Source: Levilinea sp. (lineage in GTDB: Bacteria > Chloroflexota > Anaerolineae > Anaerolineales > Anaerolineaceae). Taken from it: a DNA stretch of 64,000 nt. How positions within the stretch are numbered: position 1 is the first letter of the stretch; each line of letters begins with the position of its first letter. Position numbers and translations under genes: made by a program. The stretch is from the NCBI GenBank assembly GCA_029975215.1, contig JARKPO010000067.1, positions 1 through 64,000 on the forward strand, written 5' to 3'. This document shows positions 1 to 8,294 of the stretch, in pieces. The notes below the pieces were generated by a model that searched no databases, was not told the DNA's origin, and worked only from the letters and a program-made list of their open reading frames with translations.

Positions 1-62
1 GAGGGTACAAGAATTGGCCAGGAATGGCCAGCGGATTGATGGCTGCGGGGGTCAGGATCCAT
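1..62 (-). CDS. Possible 5' end of a divergent gene leaving the left edge
   Basis: An ATG at 62-60 on the minus strand is preceded by AAAGGAACCTA, a plausible ribosome binding site, and the frame stays open for 20 codons to the edge of the window. The start of the product reads MDPDPRSHQSAGHSWPILVP, which I do not recognise. The gene would be divergent from alaS, with about 175 bases between the two start codons. Only the fragment is visible, so chance openness cannot be excluded. Confidence 0.4.
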   Translation of the reverse strand, partial: MDPDPRSHQSAGHSWPILVP

Positions 63-155
63 TAGGTTCCTTTGCCGAATATTCCCCAAAACCGTCTGCT
101 GTTTGCATGCTAAATCACCAACCGACTTTGGGACAGACACGAGGTCGGCGCAGAA

Positions 156-184
156 TTGATTCTTAGGGGGGTCTCGTTTATAAT
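156..184 (+). promoter_or_regulatory. Sigma-70-type promoter of alaS
   Basis: TTGATT at 156-161 and TATAAT at 179-184 are separated by exactly 17 bases. Transcription should begin near 191, leaving a leader of about 45 bases before the alaS ATG at 237. The leader is too short for a T-box element. Confidence 0.75.
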
Positions 185-236
185 GGGCACACTGTTTTGA
201 TCCAATACTATGAAACCTGATTGAGGAGTGCAATTT

Positions 237-2972
237 ATGGAAAAGAAATGGACCGGTGCAAATATCCGGCAGTCCTTTATTGATTTTTTTATCAGCAAAG
301 GCCACACCTTTGTTCCGTCCTCCTCATTGGTTCCGGGGGGAGATCAGACTTTGCTGTTCACCAACGCCGGTATGGTCCAATTCAAGGACGTTTTTTTAGG
401 GACAGATCACAGACCGTACACGCGGGCTGCAAACAGCCAGAAATGCATGCGCGTAGCCGGTAAGCACAACGATTTGGATGATGTGGGCCGCGACGATTCG
501 CACCACACATTCTTTGAAATGCTGGGCAACTGGTCGTTCGGCGATTATTACAAAGCCGAGGCGATTGCCTGGGCGTGGGAACTGCTGACTGAGGTGTGGG
601 GACTGGATAAGGCGCGCCTGTGGACAACCTGCTTCAAAGATGATAAGGGTGATATTCCCACGGACGAAGAGGCGGCGTCGGCCTGGCGCAAGCAGCCGGG
701 GATCAACCCTGATCAGGTGCTGTATTATGGGCGTAAAGATAACTTCTGGGAAATGGCTGATACTGGGCCGTGCGGGCCGTGCAGTGAAATCCACATTGAT
801 TTAGGGCCGGAAGCCTGCGATAAGAAGGGCGTGCCTGGCCATGTGTGCCGCGTGAACGGCGACTGCGCCCGCTACCTGGAAATCTGGAATCTGGTGTTTA
901 TTCAATATAACCGTATTAACGCAACGACGTTGGAGCCGCTGCCGGCCATGCATGTGGACACGGGGATGGGCTTTGAGCGCATTGTACGCATCATGCAGGG
1001 TGTGAACTCGAACTATCGCACTGATTTGCTGCTGCCTTTGATGAAAGTAGTTCAGGGGATTACAGGCCACAGCGATGCTGAGCGGGACGCGAATTTTACC
1101 CCTTACCGGGTGATTGCGGATCATGCGCGGGCGGCATCCTTCTTAATCGCGGATGGGGTGGTTCCGGGGAACACGGGGCGTAACTATGTATGCCGGATGA
1201 TCATTCGCCGCGGTGCCCGTTTTGGCGGGAAGATTGGCCTGACCAAGCCCTTCCTGGCGCAGGTGGCGGAACAGGTGATCGCCATCTACGGCGAGCATTA
1301 CCCTGAGTTGGTGCGCAACCGCACCGCCATTTTGGACAGCCTGACGCGTGAAGAAGTGCGCTTCCAGCGCACGGTGGAAAGCGGCCTGAGCGTTTTGCAG
1401 GGCTATTTTGATGAGATGCGTGCGAGCGGTCAGCGGGTTTTGGATGGTGCGCGGGCATTTGAATTATATGCCACCCACGGTCTGCCGTTGGAGATTACGC
1501 GTGATATTGCCCGCGAACAGGATCTGGATGTGGATGAACCCGGTTTTCGTCAGGCGATGGAAGATCACAAAGTGGCTTCGGGAGCTGGGAAGGCTTTTGG
1601 GGCGATGGGCGGCGATGATGTGGAGATTTACCGCGCTGTGTTTGAGGACCTGAACGCGAAAGGCAAGCTGGGCAAGGATGGGGTAGCCTACGACCCGTAT
1701 TCTACCTTGGAAGTTGAAGGCGAAGTTCTGGCGCTGGTGCGGGACGGGGAGCCTGTGAGTGCGGCAGCCGTGGGCGACAGCGTGGAAGTGGTGCTGCCCA
1801 AGACATGTTTCTATGTTGAATCGGGCGGTCAGGTCTCCGATATGGGCACGATTGTGTCGGCGGGATCACCCTATTGGGAAATTCAGGTGGAGGATATCCG
1901 CCGGCCTGCGGCGGGCATTTTGGTGCACATGGGCCGGGTAGTGAAGGGTGAACCGCGGGTAGGTGAAACCGCTATTGCGCGGGTGGATGCAGCCCGCCGG
2001 CGGGACACGATCCGCAACCATACCGCCACACACCTGCTGCATGCAGAGCTGCACGCTGTTTTGGGCGGGCATGCACGGCAGGCTGGTTCACTGGTGGCGC
2101 CGGACAAGCTGCGCTTTGACTTTACCCATTCCGAAGCGGTGACGCCGGAACAATTGGAGAAAATTGAAGCCGGAGTGAACCGCGCGATTCTGGAGAATCA
2201 CCGGCTGAAGATCGAAACCAAGCCGCAGGCGAAAGCTATTGAAGAAGGCGCGATGGCCCTGTTTGGCGAGAAATACGGAGACATGGTGCGAACCATTGCC
2301 ATCGGGAACGGAGATCCGTTCTCGTATGAGCTGTGCGGCGGCACGCATGTGGAAGAGACGGGAGACATTGGCCTGTTTCTGATTGTGAGCGAAAGCTCAG
2401 CGGCGGCGGGCGTGCGGCGCATTGAGGCGGTGACGGGGCGGGCGGCCTATGAACTGGTGCAGCGCCGTTTCCGGGCGCTGAAGCGGGCGGCGAACCTGCT
2501 GAACGGGACGCCGGAAGATGTGCCGGTGAAGATTGAACTGCTCCAGGATGAACTGGCTGACCAACATAAACGTATGATGCACCTGCGGCAAGAAGCGGCA
2601 GCTTCGGAATTTGTGCGCCTGCTGGACAGCGTGCCTGAGGTGAAGGGTGTGCCGGTGTTGGCGGTGACCCTGGCCAACGCGGATGCGGATACCTTGCGGC
2701 AGATGACCGACCGCTTCCGCCAGCGCTATGCCAGCGGCGTGGTGGTGGTCGGCAGCGCGGTGGAGGGCCGGCCGGTGCTGATTGCTGCGGTGACGGATGA
2801 CTTGATCAAGCGCGGGCTGCACGCGGGGGATTTGCTGAAAACGATTGCCAAGAAGATTGATGGCAGCGGCGGCGGGCGGCCCAACCTGGCGCAGGCGGGT
2901 GGAAAAGACGCCTCGCGGCTGCCGGAGGCGATTGCGGCCGTGAAGGGATATGTGGAAGAGCGTCTGAACTAA
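237..2972 (+). CDS. alaS: Alanine--tRNA ligase
   Basis: Cytoplasmic class II aminoacyl-tRNA synthetase that charges tRNA-Ala. The 911-residue product has the usual length and domain order: a catalytic core starting with the W-T-G-A-N-I-R-Q-S-F region, a central tRNA-recognition part, the editing domain with the zinc motif NHTATHLLH and its partner CGGTH, and a C-terminal DHHA1-type region rich in glycine (GGGRPNLAQAGG). A GTG at 228 lies in frame upstream, but GAGGAG at 223-228 is placed 8 bases before the ATG at 237, so the ATG is preferred. The gene is monocistronic, with its own promoter and a strong terminator. Identity is certain; only the start is a choice. Confidence 0.97.
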   Translation: MEKKWTGANIRQSFIDFFISKGHTFVPSSSLVPGGDQTLLFTNAGMVQFKDVFLGTDHRPYTRAANSQKCMRVAGKHNDLDDVGRDDSHHTFFEMLGNWSFGDYYKAEAIAWAWELLTEVWGLDKARLWTTCFKDDKGDIPTDEEAASAWRKQPGINPDQVLYYGRKDNFWEMADTGPCGPCSEIHIDLGPEACDKKGVPGHVCRVNGDCARYLEIWNLVFIQYNRINATTLEPLPAMHVDTGMGFERIVRIMQGVNSNYRTDLLLPLMKVVQGITGHSDAERDANFTPYRVIADHARAASFLIADGVVPGNTGRNYVCRMIIRRGARFGGKIGLTKPFLAQVAEQVIAIYGEHYPELVRNRTAILDSLTREEVRFQRTVESGLSVLQGYFDEMRASGQRVLDGARAFELYATHGLPLEITRDIAREQDLDVDEPGFRQAMEDHKVASGAGKAFGAMGGDDVEIYRAVFEDLNAKGKLGKDGVAYDPYSTLEVEGEVLALVRDGEPVSAAAVGDSVEVVLPKTCFYVESGGQVSDMGTIVSAGSPYWEIQVEDIRRPAAGILVHMGRVVKGEPRVGETAIARVDAARRRDTIRNHTATHLLHAELHAVLGGHARQAGSLVAPDKLRFDFTHSEAVTPEQLEKIEAGVNRAILENHRLKIETKPQAKAIEEGAMALFGEKYGDMVRTIAIGNGDPFSYELCGGTHVEETGDIGLFLIVSESSAAAGVRRIEAVTGRAAYELVQRRFRALKRAANLLNGTPEDVPVKIELLQDELADQHKRMMHLRQEAAASEFVRLLDSVPEVKGVPVLAVTLANADADTLRQMTDRFRQRYASGVVVVGSAVEGRPVLIAAVTDDLIKRGLHAGDLLKTIAKKIDGSGGGRPNLAQAGGKDASRLPEAIAAVKGYVEERLN

Positions 2973-3020
2973 GAAAACCTTCATATAGCCATTTCGTTCT
3001 TGCTACCTGCATTAAACGAA

Positions 3021-3053
3021 GACACCCCCGGTTGAGTTGGGGGTGTCTTTTTT
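3021..3053 (+). terminator. Rho-independent terminator of alaS
   Basis: A perfect 9-bp stem (GACACCCCC at 3021-3029 with GGGGGTGTC at 3039-3047) is followed by six T residues. It lies between the convergent alaS and pepA genes. Read on the minus strand the stem is followed only by TTCGTTTAAT, so it may act weakly for pepA too. Confidence 0.9.
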
Positions 3054-3067
3054 GCTGAGAATTCGCT

Positions 3068-4477
3068 TTAGAGTGATTCGAGGTAATTCACCAACATGCG
3101 CACACCAAAACCGGTGGCGCCTTTTGGCCGGTAGGTGTCGTCTTTGGGGGAATCTGCCACGCCGGCGATATCCACATGCGCCCAAGGAACGTTATTGGAG
3201 ACGAACTGCTTGAGGAAAATACCGCCGATGACCGGTTGGGCTTCGCGGCCGCCGGAATTTTTGATATCGGCGTCGTCGGATTTAATCGCCTTGGCGTAGT
3301 CGTCGTCCAATGGCAGCCGCCACAACCGTTCATGGGTGGCTTCGCCCGCGGCGACCAGACGCTCGGCCAGATCATCATGGTTGCACATGAGACCTGCACG
3401 CACGCGGCCAAGAGCCACAACCACACCGCCTGTGAGAGTCGCCAGATCAATTACGGCGTGGGGGGTGAATTCTTTTTGGGCGTAGGTCAACGCGTCAGCC
3501 AGGATGAGGCGGCCTTCGGCATCGGTAGAGATGATCTCTACCGTTTTGCCGGACAGCATACGCAGGATGTCATCCGGGCGGTAGGAGTCCCCAGAAATCA
3601 TGTTCTCGGCGGCGGGAATGAGGCCGACCAGGGGCTGCTTGAGCTTGAGGGCGGCGGCGGCCATGAGGGTGGCGGCGACGGTGACCCCACCGCATTTATC
3701 GCCCTTCATGCCTTGAATGTTTTCGGTGCCCTTGAGCGAATAGCCGCCAGTGTCGAAGGTGATGGCTTTACCAACCAGGACGACGGGTTTGGTGCCCGCG
3801 GGGGCGCCGCTGCCGGGGTATTCCAGGATAATCAGGCGCGGCTTGGCCTGGCTGCCCTTGCCCACTGAGAACAGGCCGCCGGCACCCATGCTTTCCAGGG
3901 CTTTTTCGTCCACTTCGCGGTATTGGAGCCCGAACTCTTTGGCCAACTCCTGAACGCGCCCGGAGAGGGTGACGGGATTGATGACATTAGCCGGTTCATG
4001 GGCCCAGTCACGTGCCAGGTTGACAGCGGCGCAAAGGGCCTGGGCGTGCTCAATCACGGCGGGGGAACCATCGGTGCATTCAATCTCAGTTTTCACCACA
4101 GGTTCGGCGTCACTTTTGTAGCGGTCAAAGGTGAATGCGCCCAAGAAGAGGCCTTCACAGAAAGCCGAGAAATGAGCCTCGGTCAGGTCGTCGGCGGCGA
4201 AAGCAGCGTGCTCCACTTTTAACTTACGGAACCAGACAGCCAAGGCGCCGCCCGCCTGGCGGTACACATCCGCAGTGATCTTGGAGGTGTCGCCCAGAGA
4301 TACCAGCACTTCCTGTCCTCCAGCGGTGGGGAAGACAAGAATTTCACCGACCTGTTTGCCGGGTAAGCCCGGGGCGGTTTTTTCGGCAGCGGGGGTGAGC
4401 CGGATTGTGAGGGGGACAGTCGTTTTTTGGACGACTTTGATTGAAATGGGGTTACGATCAAGCAGGTTTGGTTTCAT
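3068..4477 (-). CDS. pepA: Leucyl aminopeptidase, M17 family
   Basis: Cytosolic two-metal exopeptidase that removes N-terminal residues, preferring leucine. The 469-residue protein has an N-terminal domain of about 150 residues and the C-terminal catalytic domain. The metal and catalytic residues of the family are all visible: K237 and D242 (GKAITFDTGG), K249, D260 (MKGDKCGG), and D319, E321 and R323 (STDAEGRLILADAL). The frame is open further upstream, but the ATG at 4477 has GGAG 7 bases ahead and overlaps the stop of the upstream phosphoesterase gene (ATGA), so translation of the two is probably coupled. It is the last gene of the run from DJ-1 to pepA. Identity is firm at family level. 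Confidence 0.95.
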   Translation of the reverse strand: MKPNLLDRNPISIKVVQKTTVPLTIRLTPAAEKTAPGLPGKQVGEILVFPTAGGQEVLVSLGDTSKITADVYRQAGGALAVWFRKLKVEHAAFAADDLTEAHFSAFCEGLFLGAFTFDRYKSDAEPVVKTEIECTDGSPAVIEHAQALCAAVNLARDWAHEPANVINPVTLSGRVQELAKEFGLQYREVDEKALESMGAGGLFSVGKGSQAKPRLIILEYPGSGAPAGTKPVVLVGKAITFDTGGYSLKGTENIQGMKGDKCGGVTVAATLMAAAALKLKQPLVGLIPAAENMISGDSYRPDDILRMLSGKTVEIISTDAEGRLILADALTYAQKEFTPHAVIDLATLTGGVVVALGRVRAGLMCNHDDLAERLVAAGEATHERLWRLPLDDDYAKAIKSDDADIKNSGGREAQPVIGGIFLKQFVSNNVPWAHVDIAGVADSPKDDTYRPKGATGFGVRMLVNYLESL

Positions 4478-5664
4478 TTTATCTCCAAAAGGTTGATATT
4501 TCCTGGGGTAGTCCCAGGGAGTTGAGAATTGCCAGACAGCTCCCAAAGAATGATTTCGGGAGGGCAGAGGAAACGCACGCGGGGGGCGCCGAGACCTTCC
4601 ATGCCGAGGCCGCGGGTGACGTATAAGGTCAGGGGAGGAAGGCTGTATCGCCCGGCTTCGAAACGTTTGCCGTATAGCGAGCCGGTGACCAGCGAACCCC
4701 ACAGCGGCAGGCGCACCTGCCCGCCGTGGGTGTGGCCGGAGAGCTGCAAATCCACGCCAGCGGCGGCGGATTCGGGGGCCAGGTCGGGGGTGTGGTAGAG
4801 CAGGATGGTGAAAGGGGCCTGTGCGGAGCGGGCTGGAAGCAGCGTATGCAGGGTTTCGGTGTCGACAAATGGACGGTGGGTGCAGGAGATACCGATCAGG
4901 GCGACTTGCGCGCCTTGTACGGAAAGCTCAACGGCTTCGTTTTGAAGCCAGGTGACTGGCAGTCCTTTGAGTAAGTCAGGTAGAACATCTTCGAGGTCTA
5001 CGGCAGGGCTGCCGCTGACCAAATAGACCCCTCCGGGGGCGCGCCAGGCGGAAAGGACTTCGCGGGCGGCCTGCCAGGAAACCGGATCGCGCAGGTTGGA
5101 AAGGTTGAGGATATCTCCCGAAAAGAGGATGACATCCGGCTTGAGCGCCAGGATTTTTTGCAGGAGAAGCCGCTCACGGCGGGTGATGCGTTCGATGTGC
5201 AGATCGCCGAGGTGCAGAATTTTGAGACGGCTTCCGGCGGGGAGCTTATCTGAAACCAAAGACTGTTGGGTGACTTTGAGAGTATGCGGCTCAATCCAAA
5301 AGGCGTAAATGACCAGAAACACGCCGATGATTTGCAGCGCTACTGAAATTTGCACGGGCAGAAACCCCACCAGACGGCGCATGACCGTTAAAGCCAGCAC
5401 GGCAGGCTGAGGTGGCCCAAAGGAACGGCGGGCGAGGGGCAGCAGACCAATCAGGAGCCAATCGAGCAGAGAAAACCCCAACAGCGCCAGATGATAAGGC
5501 CAGCTCTGGTAAGGCGGAAGGAAGGCGATCAGCAGAAGAAGCCCGGCAAAGCCCACAGCCGGGATGGATTGGATGCGGTTGGCCGTATGCAGCAGAACGT
5601 CAAAGGGGTTACCGTGTACACCGGGGAAGCTTTGGTATTTTTCAAAATCTTGAGCATTCTTCAA
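4474..5664 (-). CDS. Membrane-anchored metallophosphoesterase, YkuE-like
   Basis: Calcineurin-like phosphoesterase with three or four hydrophobic segments in its N-terminal third, so probably membrane bound. The catalytic part has the HLGDLHIE block, the GDILN block and a C-terminal SGHTHGGQ block, followed by the RGLGMEG segment typical of YkuE-like enzymes. The expected GNHD/E motif is replaced by SGSPAVD, which removes an Asn-His pair normally used for metal binding and catalysis. The start is uncertain: TTG at 5664 has GGAG 6 bases upstream, while GTG at 5685 is an alternative. The gene lies just downstream of DJ-1 and overlaps pepA by 4 bases. The substrate is unknown. Confidence 0.8.
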   Translation of the reverse strand: MKNAQDFEKYQSFPGVHGNPFDVLLHTANRIQSIPAVGFAGLLLLIAFLPPYQSWPYHLALLGFSLLDWLLIGLLPLARRSFGPPQPAVLALTVMRRLVGFLPVQISVALQIIGVFLVIYAFWIEPHTLKVTQQSLVSDKLPAGSRLKILHLGDLHIERITRRERLLLQKILALKPDVILFSGDILNLSNLRDPVSWQAAREVLSAWRAPGGVYLVSGSPAVDLEDVLPDLLKGLPVTWLQNEAVELSVQGAQVALIGISCTHRPFVDTETLHTLLPARSAQAPFTILLYHTPDLAPESAAAGVDLQLSGHTHGGQVRLPLWGSLVTGSLYGKRFEAGRYSLPPLTLYVTRGLGMEGLGAPRVRFLCPPEIILWELSGNSQLPGTTPGNINLLEIK

Positions 5665-5699
5665 TGCAGGCTCCGTTGCAAGCACCCTCCGAGGTGCGT

Positions 5700-6227
5700 T
5701 TAGGTGTGTTCGCGCAAGGCGGCGACCAATTCGCGGCAGAAGGCGGGGATATCGGCGACTACCCGTCCCCACACCAGGTGACCGCTGCGAAAGGCGGGTT
5801 CATCACGCCAGACCGCTCCGGCGTTGATGAGGTCATCTTTGATGCCTTCGCTGCCGGTGGCATAGTGCCCTTTGACAATGCCGGCGCTGATGCCCACCAA
5901 ACCGGCGTGGCAGATCATGGCGATGGTCTTATGCTGTTGGTCAAATTCCCGCAGCAGGGTGCGAACGCTTTCGAAGCGGCGCAGCTTGTCGGGCGCCCAG
6001 CCGCCAGGGATGACTATTCCACGGAAATCGGCAGGACGGACATCATCAAAGCCGACTTGGGTGCGAACGGTAAGGCCGTGCTTCCCCTGGTACACTTCAC
6101 CTGCGGCTATCCCAGCCACCACGGTTTCTTCGCCTTCTTCCTGCAAGCGCATCAACGGAACCCAGAATTCCAGGTCTTCAAATTCTGGTGCGACAAGAAA
6201 AACGACACGAGTTCCGATCAGGCGCAT
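5700..6227 (-). CDS. DJ-1/PfpI family protein
   Basis: A 175-residue protein of the DJ-1/PfpI superfamily (class I glutamine amidotransferase-like fold). The nucleophile elbow is AMICHAGL with C106 followed by His, and a conserved acidic residue lies at E17 in the PEFEDLE segment, as in the PfpI/YhbO branch. Members are described as cysteine-dependent hydrolases or carbonyl-damage repair proteins; the actual activity cannot be assigned from sequence. The ATG at 6227 is preceded by AAGGATGGAG. A near-consensus promoter lies just upstream, so this gene starts a unit that continues into the phosphoesterase and pepA. Confidence 0.88.
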   Translation of the reverse strand: MRLIGTRVVFLVAPEFEDLEFWVPLMRLQEEGEETVVAGIAAGEVYQGKHGLTVRTQVGFDDVRPADFRGIVIPGGWAPDKLRRFESVRTLLREFDQQHKTIAMICHAGLVGISAGIVKGHYATGSEGIKDDLINAGAVWRDEPAFRSGHLVWGRVVADIPAFCRELVAALREHT

Positions 6228-6274
6228 GGGACTCCATCCTTTTGGAAAAGGTCGGAAACAGCTGATCTATGTAA

Positions 6275-6303
6275 TATATACCTAATCTTTAGAGGATTGT
6301 CAA
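6275..6303 (-). promoter_or_regulatory. Sigma-70-type promoter upstream of the DJ-1 gene
   Basis: On the minus strand TTGACA (6303-6298) and TATATA (6280-6275) are separated by 17 bases. It lies between the end of the MoaD-like gene and the DJ-1 start, giving a leader of about 40 bases. Confidence 0.75.
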
Positions 6304-6323
6304 ATATTGAATTGGCAATACTG

Positions 6324-6569
6324 CTACGACCCGCCGGAAAGGGCGGGGATAAGGTCAACAATATCACCCGGTTGTAACAGATGATCGGGCGGACAGACTC
6401 TGTGGTTGCAGACGAGGATGATCTCATCCAAGGGGATGGGGGGGATTGGCAATGCCGTCAGCAGGTCTGCTACACAAGCGCCTTCCGGAACCTCGGCAGT
6501 GACCTGACGTTGGAATCCGGAAGGCGTGTGAATTTGGAGGGTAGTATGCAGACGAACCAGGATCTGCAC
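6324..6569 (-). CDS. MoaD/ThiS-like ubiquitin-fold protein
   Basis: An 81-residue beta-grasp sulfur-carrier-like protein. It begins VQILVRLHTTLQ and ends with the MoaD-type tail DIVDLIPALSGGS. Genes like this often follow AOR-family genes, where they are thought to serve tungstopterin or molybdopterin synthesis. The likely start is GTG at 6569, four bases after the AOR stop codon, which suggests coupled translation; no strong ribosome binding site is visible. MoaD and ThiS normally end in Gly-Gly because the C-terminal glycine is thiocarboxylated. Here one serine follows, so the protein would need trimming or works differently. Family assignment is good, role inferred from context. Confidence 0.8.
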   Translation of the reverse strand: MQILVRLHTTLQIHTPSGFQRQVTAEVPEGACVADLLTALPIPPIPLDEIILVCNHRVCPPDHLLQPGDIVDLIPALSGGS

Positions 6570-6573
6570 GGGT

Positions 6574-8274
6574 TTACCAGTTGTGAACCTGATCCAGGTC
6601 CTCGGTGGGTACGTCGAAGACGGCACCGGTGGGGGTGAGGGGCTCCTGGGTCATCCACTCGGGCAAGCGGTCATCCGCGGAGGTAAAGCCAGCGCGGCGG
6701 TTGAACTCTTTTTCCAACTCAATGGTTTGACGTCCCAGGATTTGCAGGAAGTCTGGCGGCACATCCCAGCCGTAACGAGCATTGATCAAAGCGGGGATGG
6801 TTTCGGGTACGACAGCAAAGCCGAAACCGGCGAAGATACAGGCGCCGAGGGTGTCGTACCCGGCCATGTTGATTTGGGCGGTGCGCGATAGGGCTGCCTG
6901 ACCTTCTGGGTTGGTATGATCCACTTTGGCGCGAATGGTCAGACCGCAGGTGTGGTCGGCGCCCTGGGGGGTGGTGGCGTAGGTGACGCCGGTGCCTTTA
7001 ATGGCACGGGGATCATAAGCGGAGATGGCCTGGTTTTTTACCACCGGAACGCGGCGCACACCCAGGGCTTTTCCGGTGAGGGCTGCGCCGCTGCCCAGCA
7101 GACGGCCGATGGGCGTTCCGGCGCGGATTTCGCCCATCAATTCCAGAACGCGCCGGGCATCCCCGAATTTCAGCATGCCTGCTTCGGCAGCCACGCCCAG
7201 AGCAGCGCCCAGGTCGATCGTGTCCAGTCCCAAATCGTTGGCCTGCCAGTTCAGGCGGGCAACGTTATCTAGATCGCTGAGACCGAGGTTGGAGCCCATC
7301 AGGCCGATCGTTTCATACTCCAGCGGGGAGACGATCCCCTTTCCCTGTGAATCGCCGTATACATTTGAACAGCGGATGGTGCAGCCGGCCATGCAGGCGT
7401 GGGTGGGCTCGCTATCTCCGCCGCGCTGCTGCAATTCTTCGCGCATGTGCTCGCCGGAGATGGTTTCAACGGATTCGAACTGGCCGGAGGAAAAGTTGCG
7501 GGTGGGGAGGGCACCCAGGCTGTTGCACATGCGAGCCATACCCGCCGTGCCGTAGTCGCGGTAGGCGGCAGTTTGGGGATGTGCCATGAGGGCCTGGGTA
7601 TAGGTTTTTTGAGCTGCTTTAAAAGCAGCAGGGTCGGCGATGGGCGGTTTTCTGGTTCCGGTGGTATCAAATACCACCGCTTTGATGTGTTTGGAACCCA
7701 TAACTGCCCCTAGCCCGCCGCGGGCGTTGATGCGCGAGGGAATGCGGTCCTTGTCGAGGTTCTGAATTCCGGCTGCCAGCATTTGCATTTCACCGCCGGG
7801 GCCAATGAGGGACAGAGCTACCTTTTCGCCATACCGCTCGATCAGGCGGGCGGCGCTGGCATAAACGCCCAGGCCGATCAGGTCATCGGCGGTGTCAAAG
7901 CGAACACCTTCCTGAGAAATGACCACTACCCACCATTGAGAATCCTGCGGCCAGCCTTCAAAAATGAGGGCATGAAGGCCCAGGAGAGCCATGGCCATGC
8001 CTGTGGAACCGCCCGCGTTGCTTTCTTTGACACCGCCGGTCAGGGGACTCTTGCCGCCAACGGATAAACGGTCGCAGCTGGAGAGCATGTGGCCGACCAG
8101 CAGCCCCGGGGTGAAGATGAGCTTGTTGAACGGCCCCAATGGGTCGCAAGTGGGAGGGACTTCATCCAAAAGGATACGGGCGATCAGCCCGCGCCCTCCC
8201 AGGTGCATCCAGGTCTCAGGGACATCCGCATAGGAGCCGATGTGCTGCTCGACGTTCACGCGACAGATTTTCAT
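6574..8274 (-). CDS. Aldehyde:ferredoxin oxidoreductase family protein
   Basis: Tungsten- or molybdenum-bis-pterin enzyme that oxidises aldehydes to carboxylates and reduces ferredoxin; cytosolic. The product is 566 residues, close to the family's usual 600. The [4Fe-4S] ligands are C294, C298 and C302 (CMAGCTIRC) plus C479 in the pterin-contact segment YDTLGAC. The N-terminal pterin-binding domain carries the conserved G-G-R-G-L and GPGGE blocks. The ATG at 8274 is chosen because AGGA lies 8 bases before it; the in-frame GTG at 8280 would be too close. The gene sits between an aminotransferase and a MoaD-like gene, which suggests a substrate aldehyde derived from an amino acid. Substrate is unknown. 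Confidence 0.92.
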   Translation of the reverse strand: MKICRVNVEQHIGSYADVPETWMHLGGRGLIARILLDEVPPTCDPLGPFNKLIFTPGLLVGHMLSSCDRLSVGGKSPLTGGVKESNAGGSTGMAMALLGLHALIFEGWPQDSQWWVVVISQEGVRFDTADDLIGLGVYASAARLIERYGEKVALSLIGPGGEMQMLAAGIQNLDKDRIPSRINARGGLGAVMGSKHIKAVVFDTTGTRKPPIADPAAFKAAQKTYTQALMAHPQTAAYRDYGTAGMARMCNSLGALPTRNFSSGQFESVETISGEHMREELQQRGGDSEPTHACMAGCTIRCSNVYGDSQGKGIVSPLEYETIGLMGSNLGLSDLDNVARLNWQANDLGLDTIDLGAALGVAAEAGMLKFGDARRVLELMGEIRAGTPIGRLLGSGAALTGKALGVRRVPVVKNQAISAYDPRAIKGTGVTYATTPQGADHTCGLTIRAKVDHTNPEGQAALSRTAQINMAGYDTLGACIFAGFGFAVVPETIPALINARYGWDVPPDFLQILGRQTIELEKEFNRRAGFTSADDRLPEWMTQEPLTPTGAVFDVPTEDLDQVHNW

Positions 8275-8294
8275 GGCCACGGTCCTCTTAAGGC

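Noticed and set aside
1..236. Possible T-box leader of alaS
   Set aside because: The predicted transcript leader is about 45 bases and lacks the T-box core, so no tRNA-sensing element fits.
3071..3868. A 230-codon plus-strand frame opposite pepA
   Set aside because: Antisense shadow of the aminopeptidase gene; no motif or ribosome binding site.
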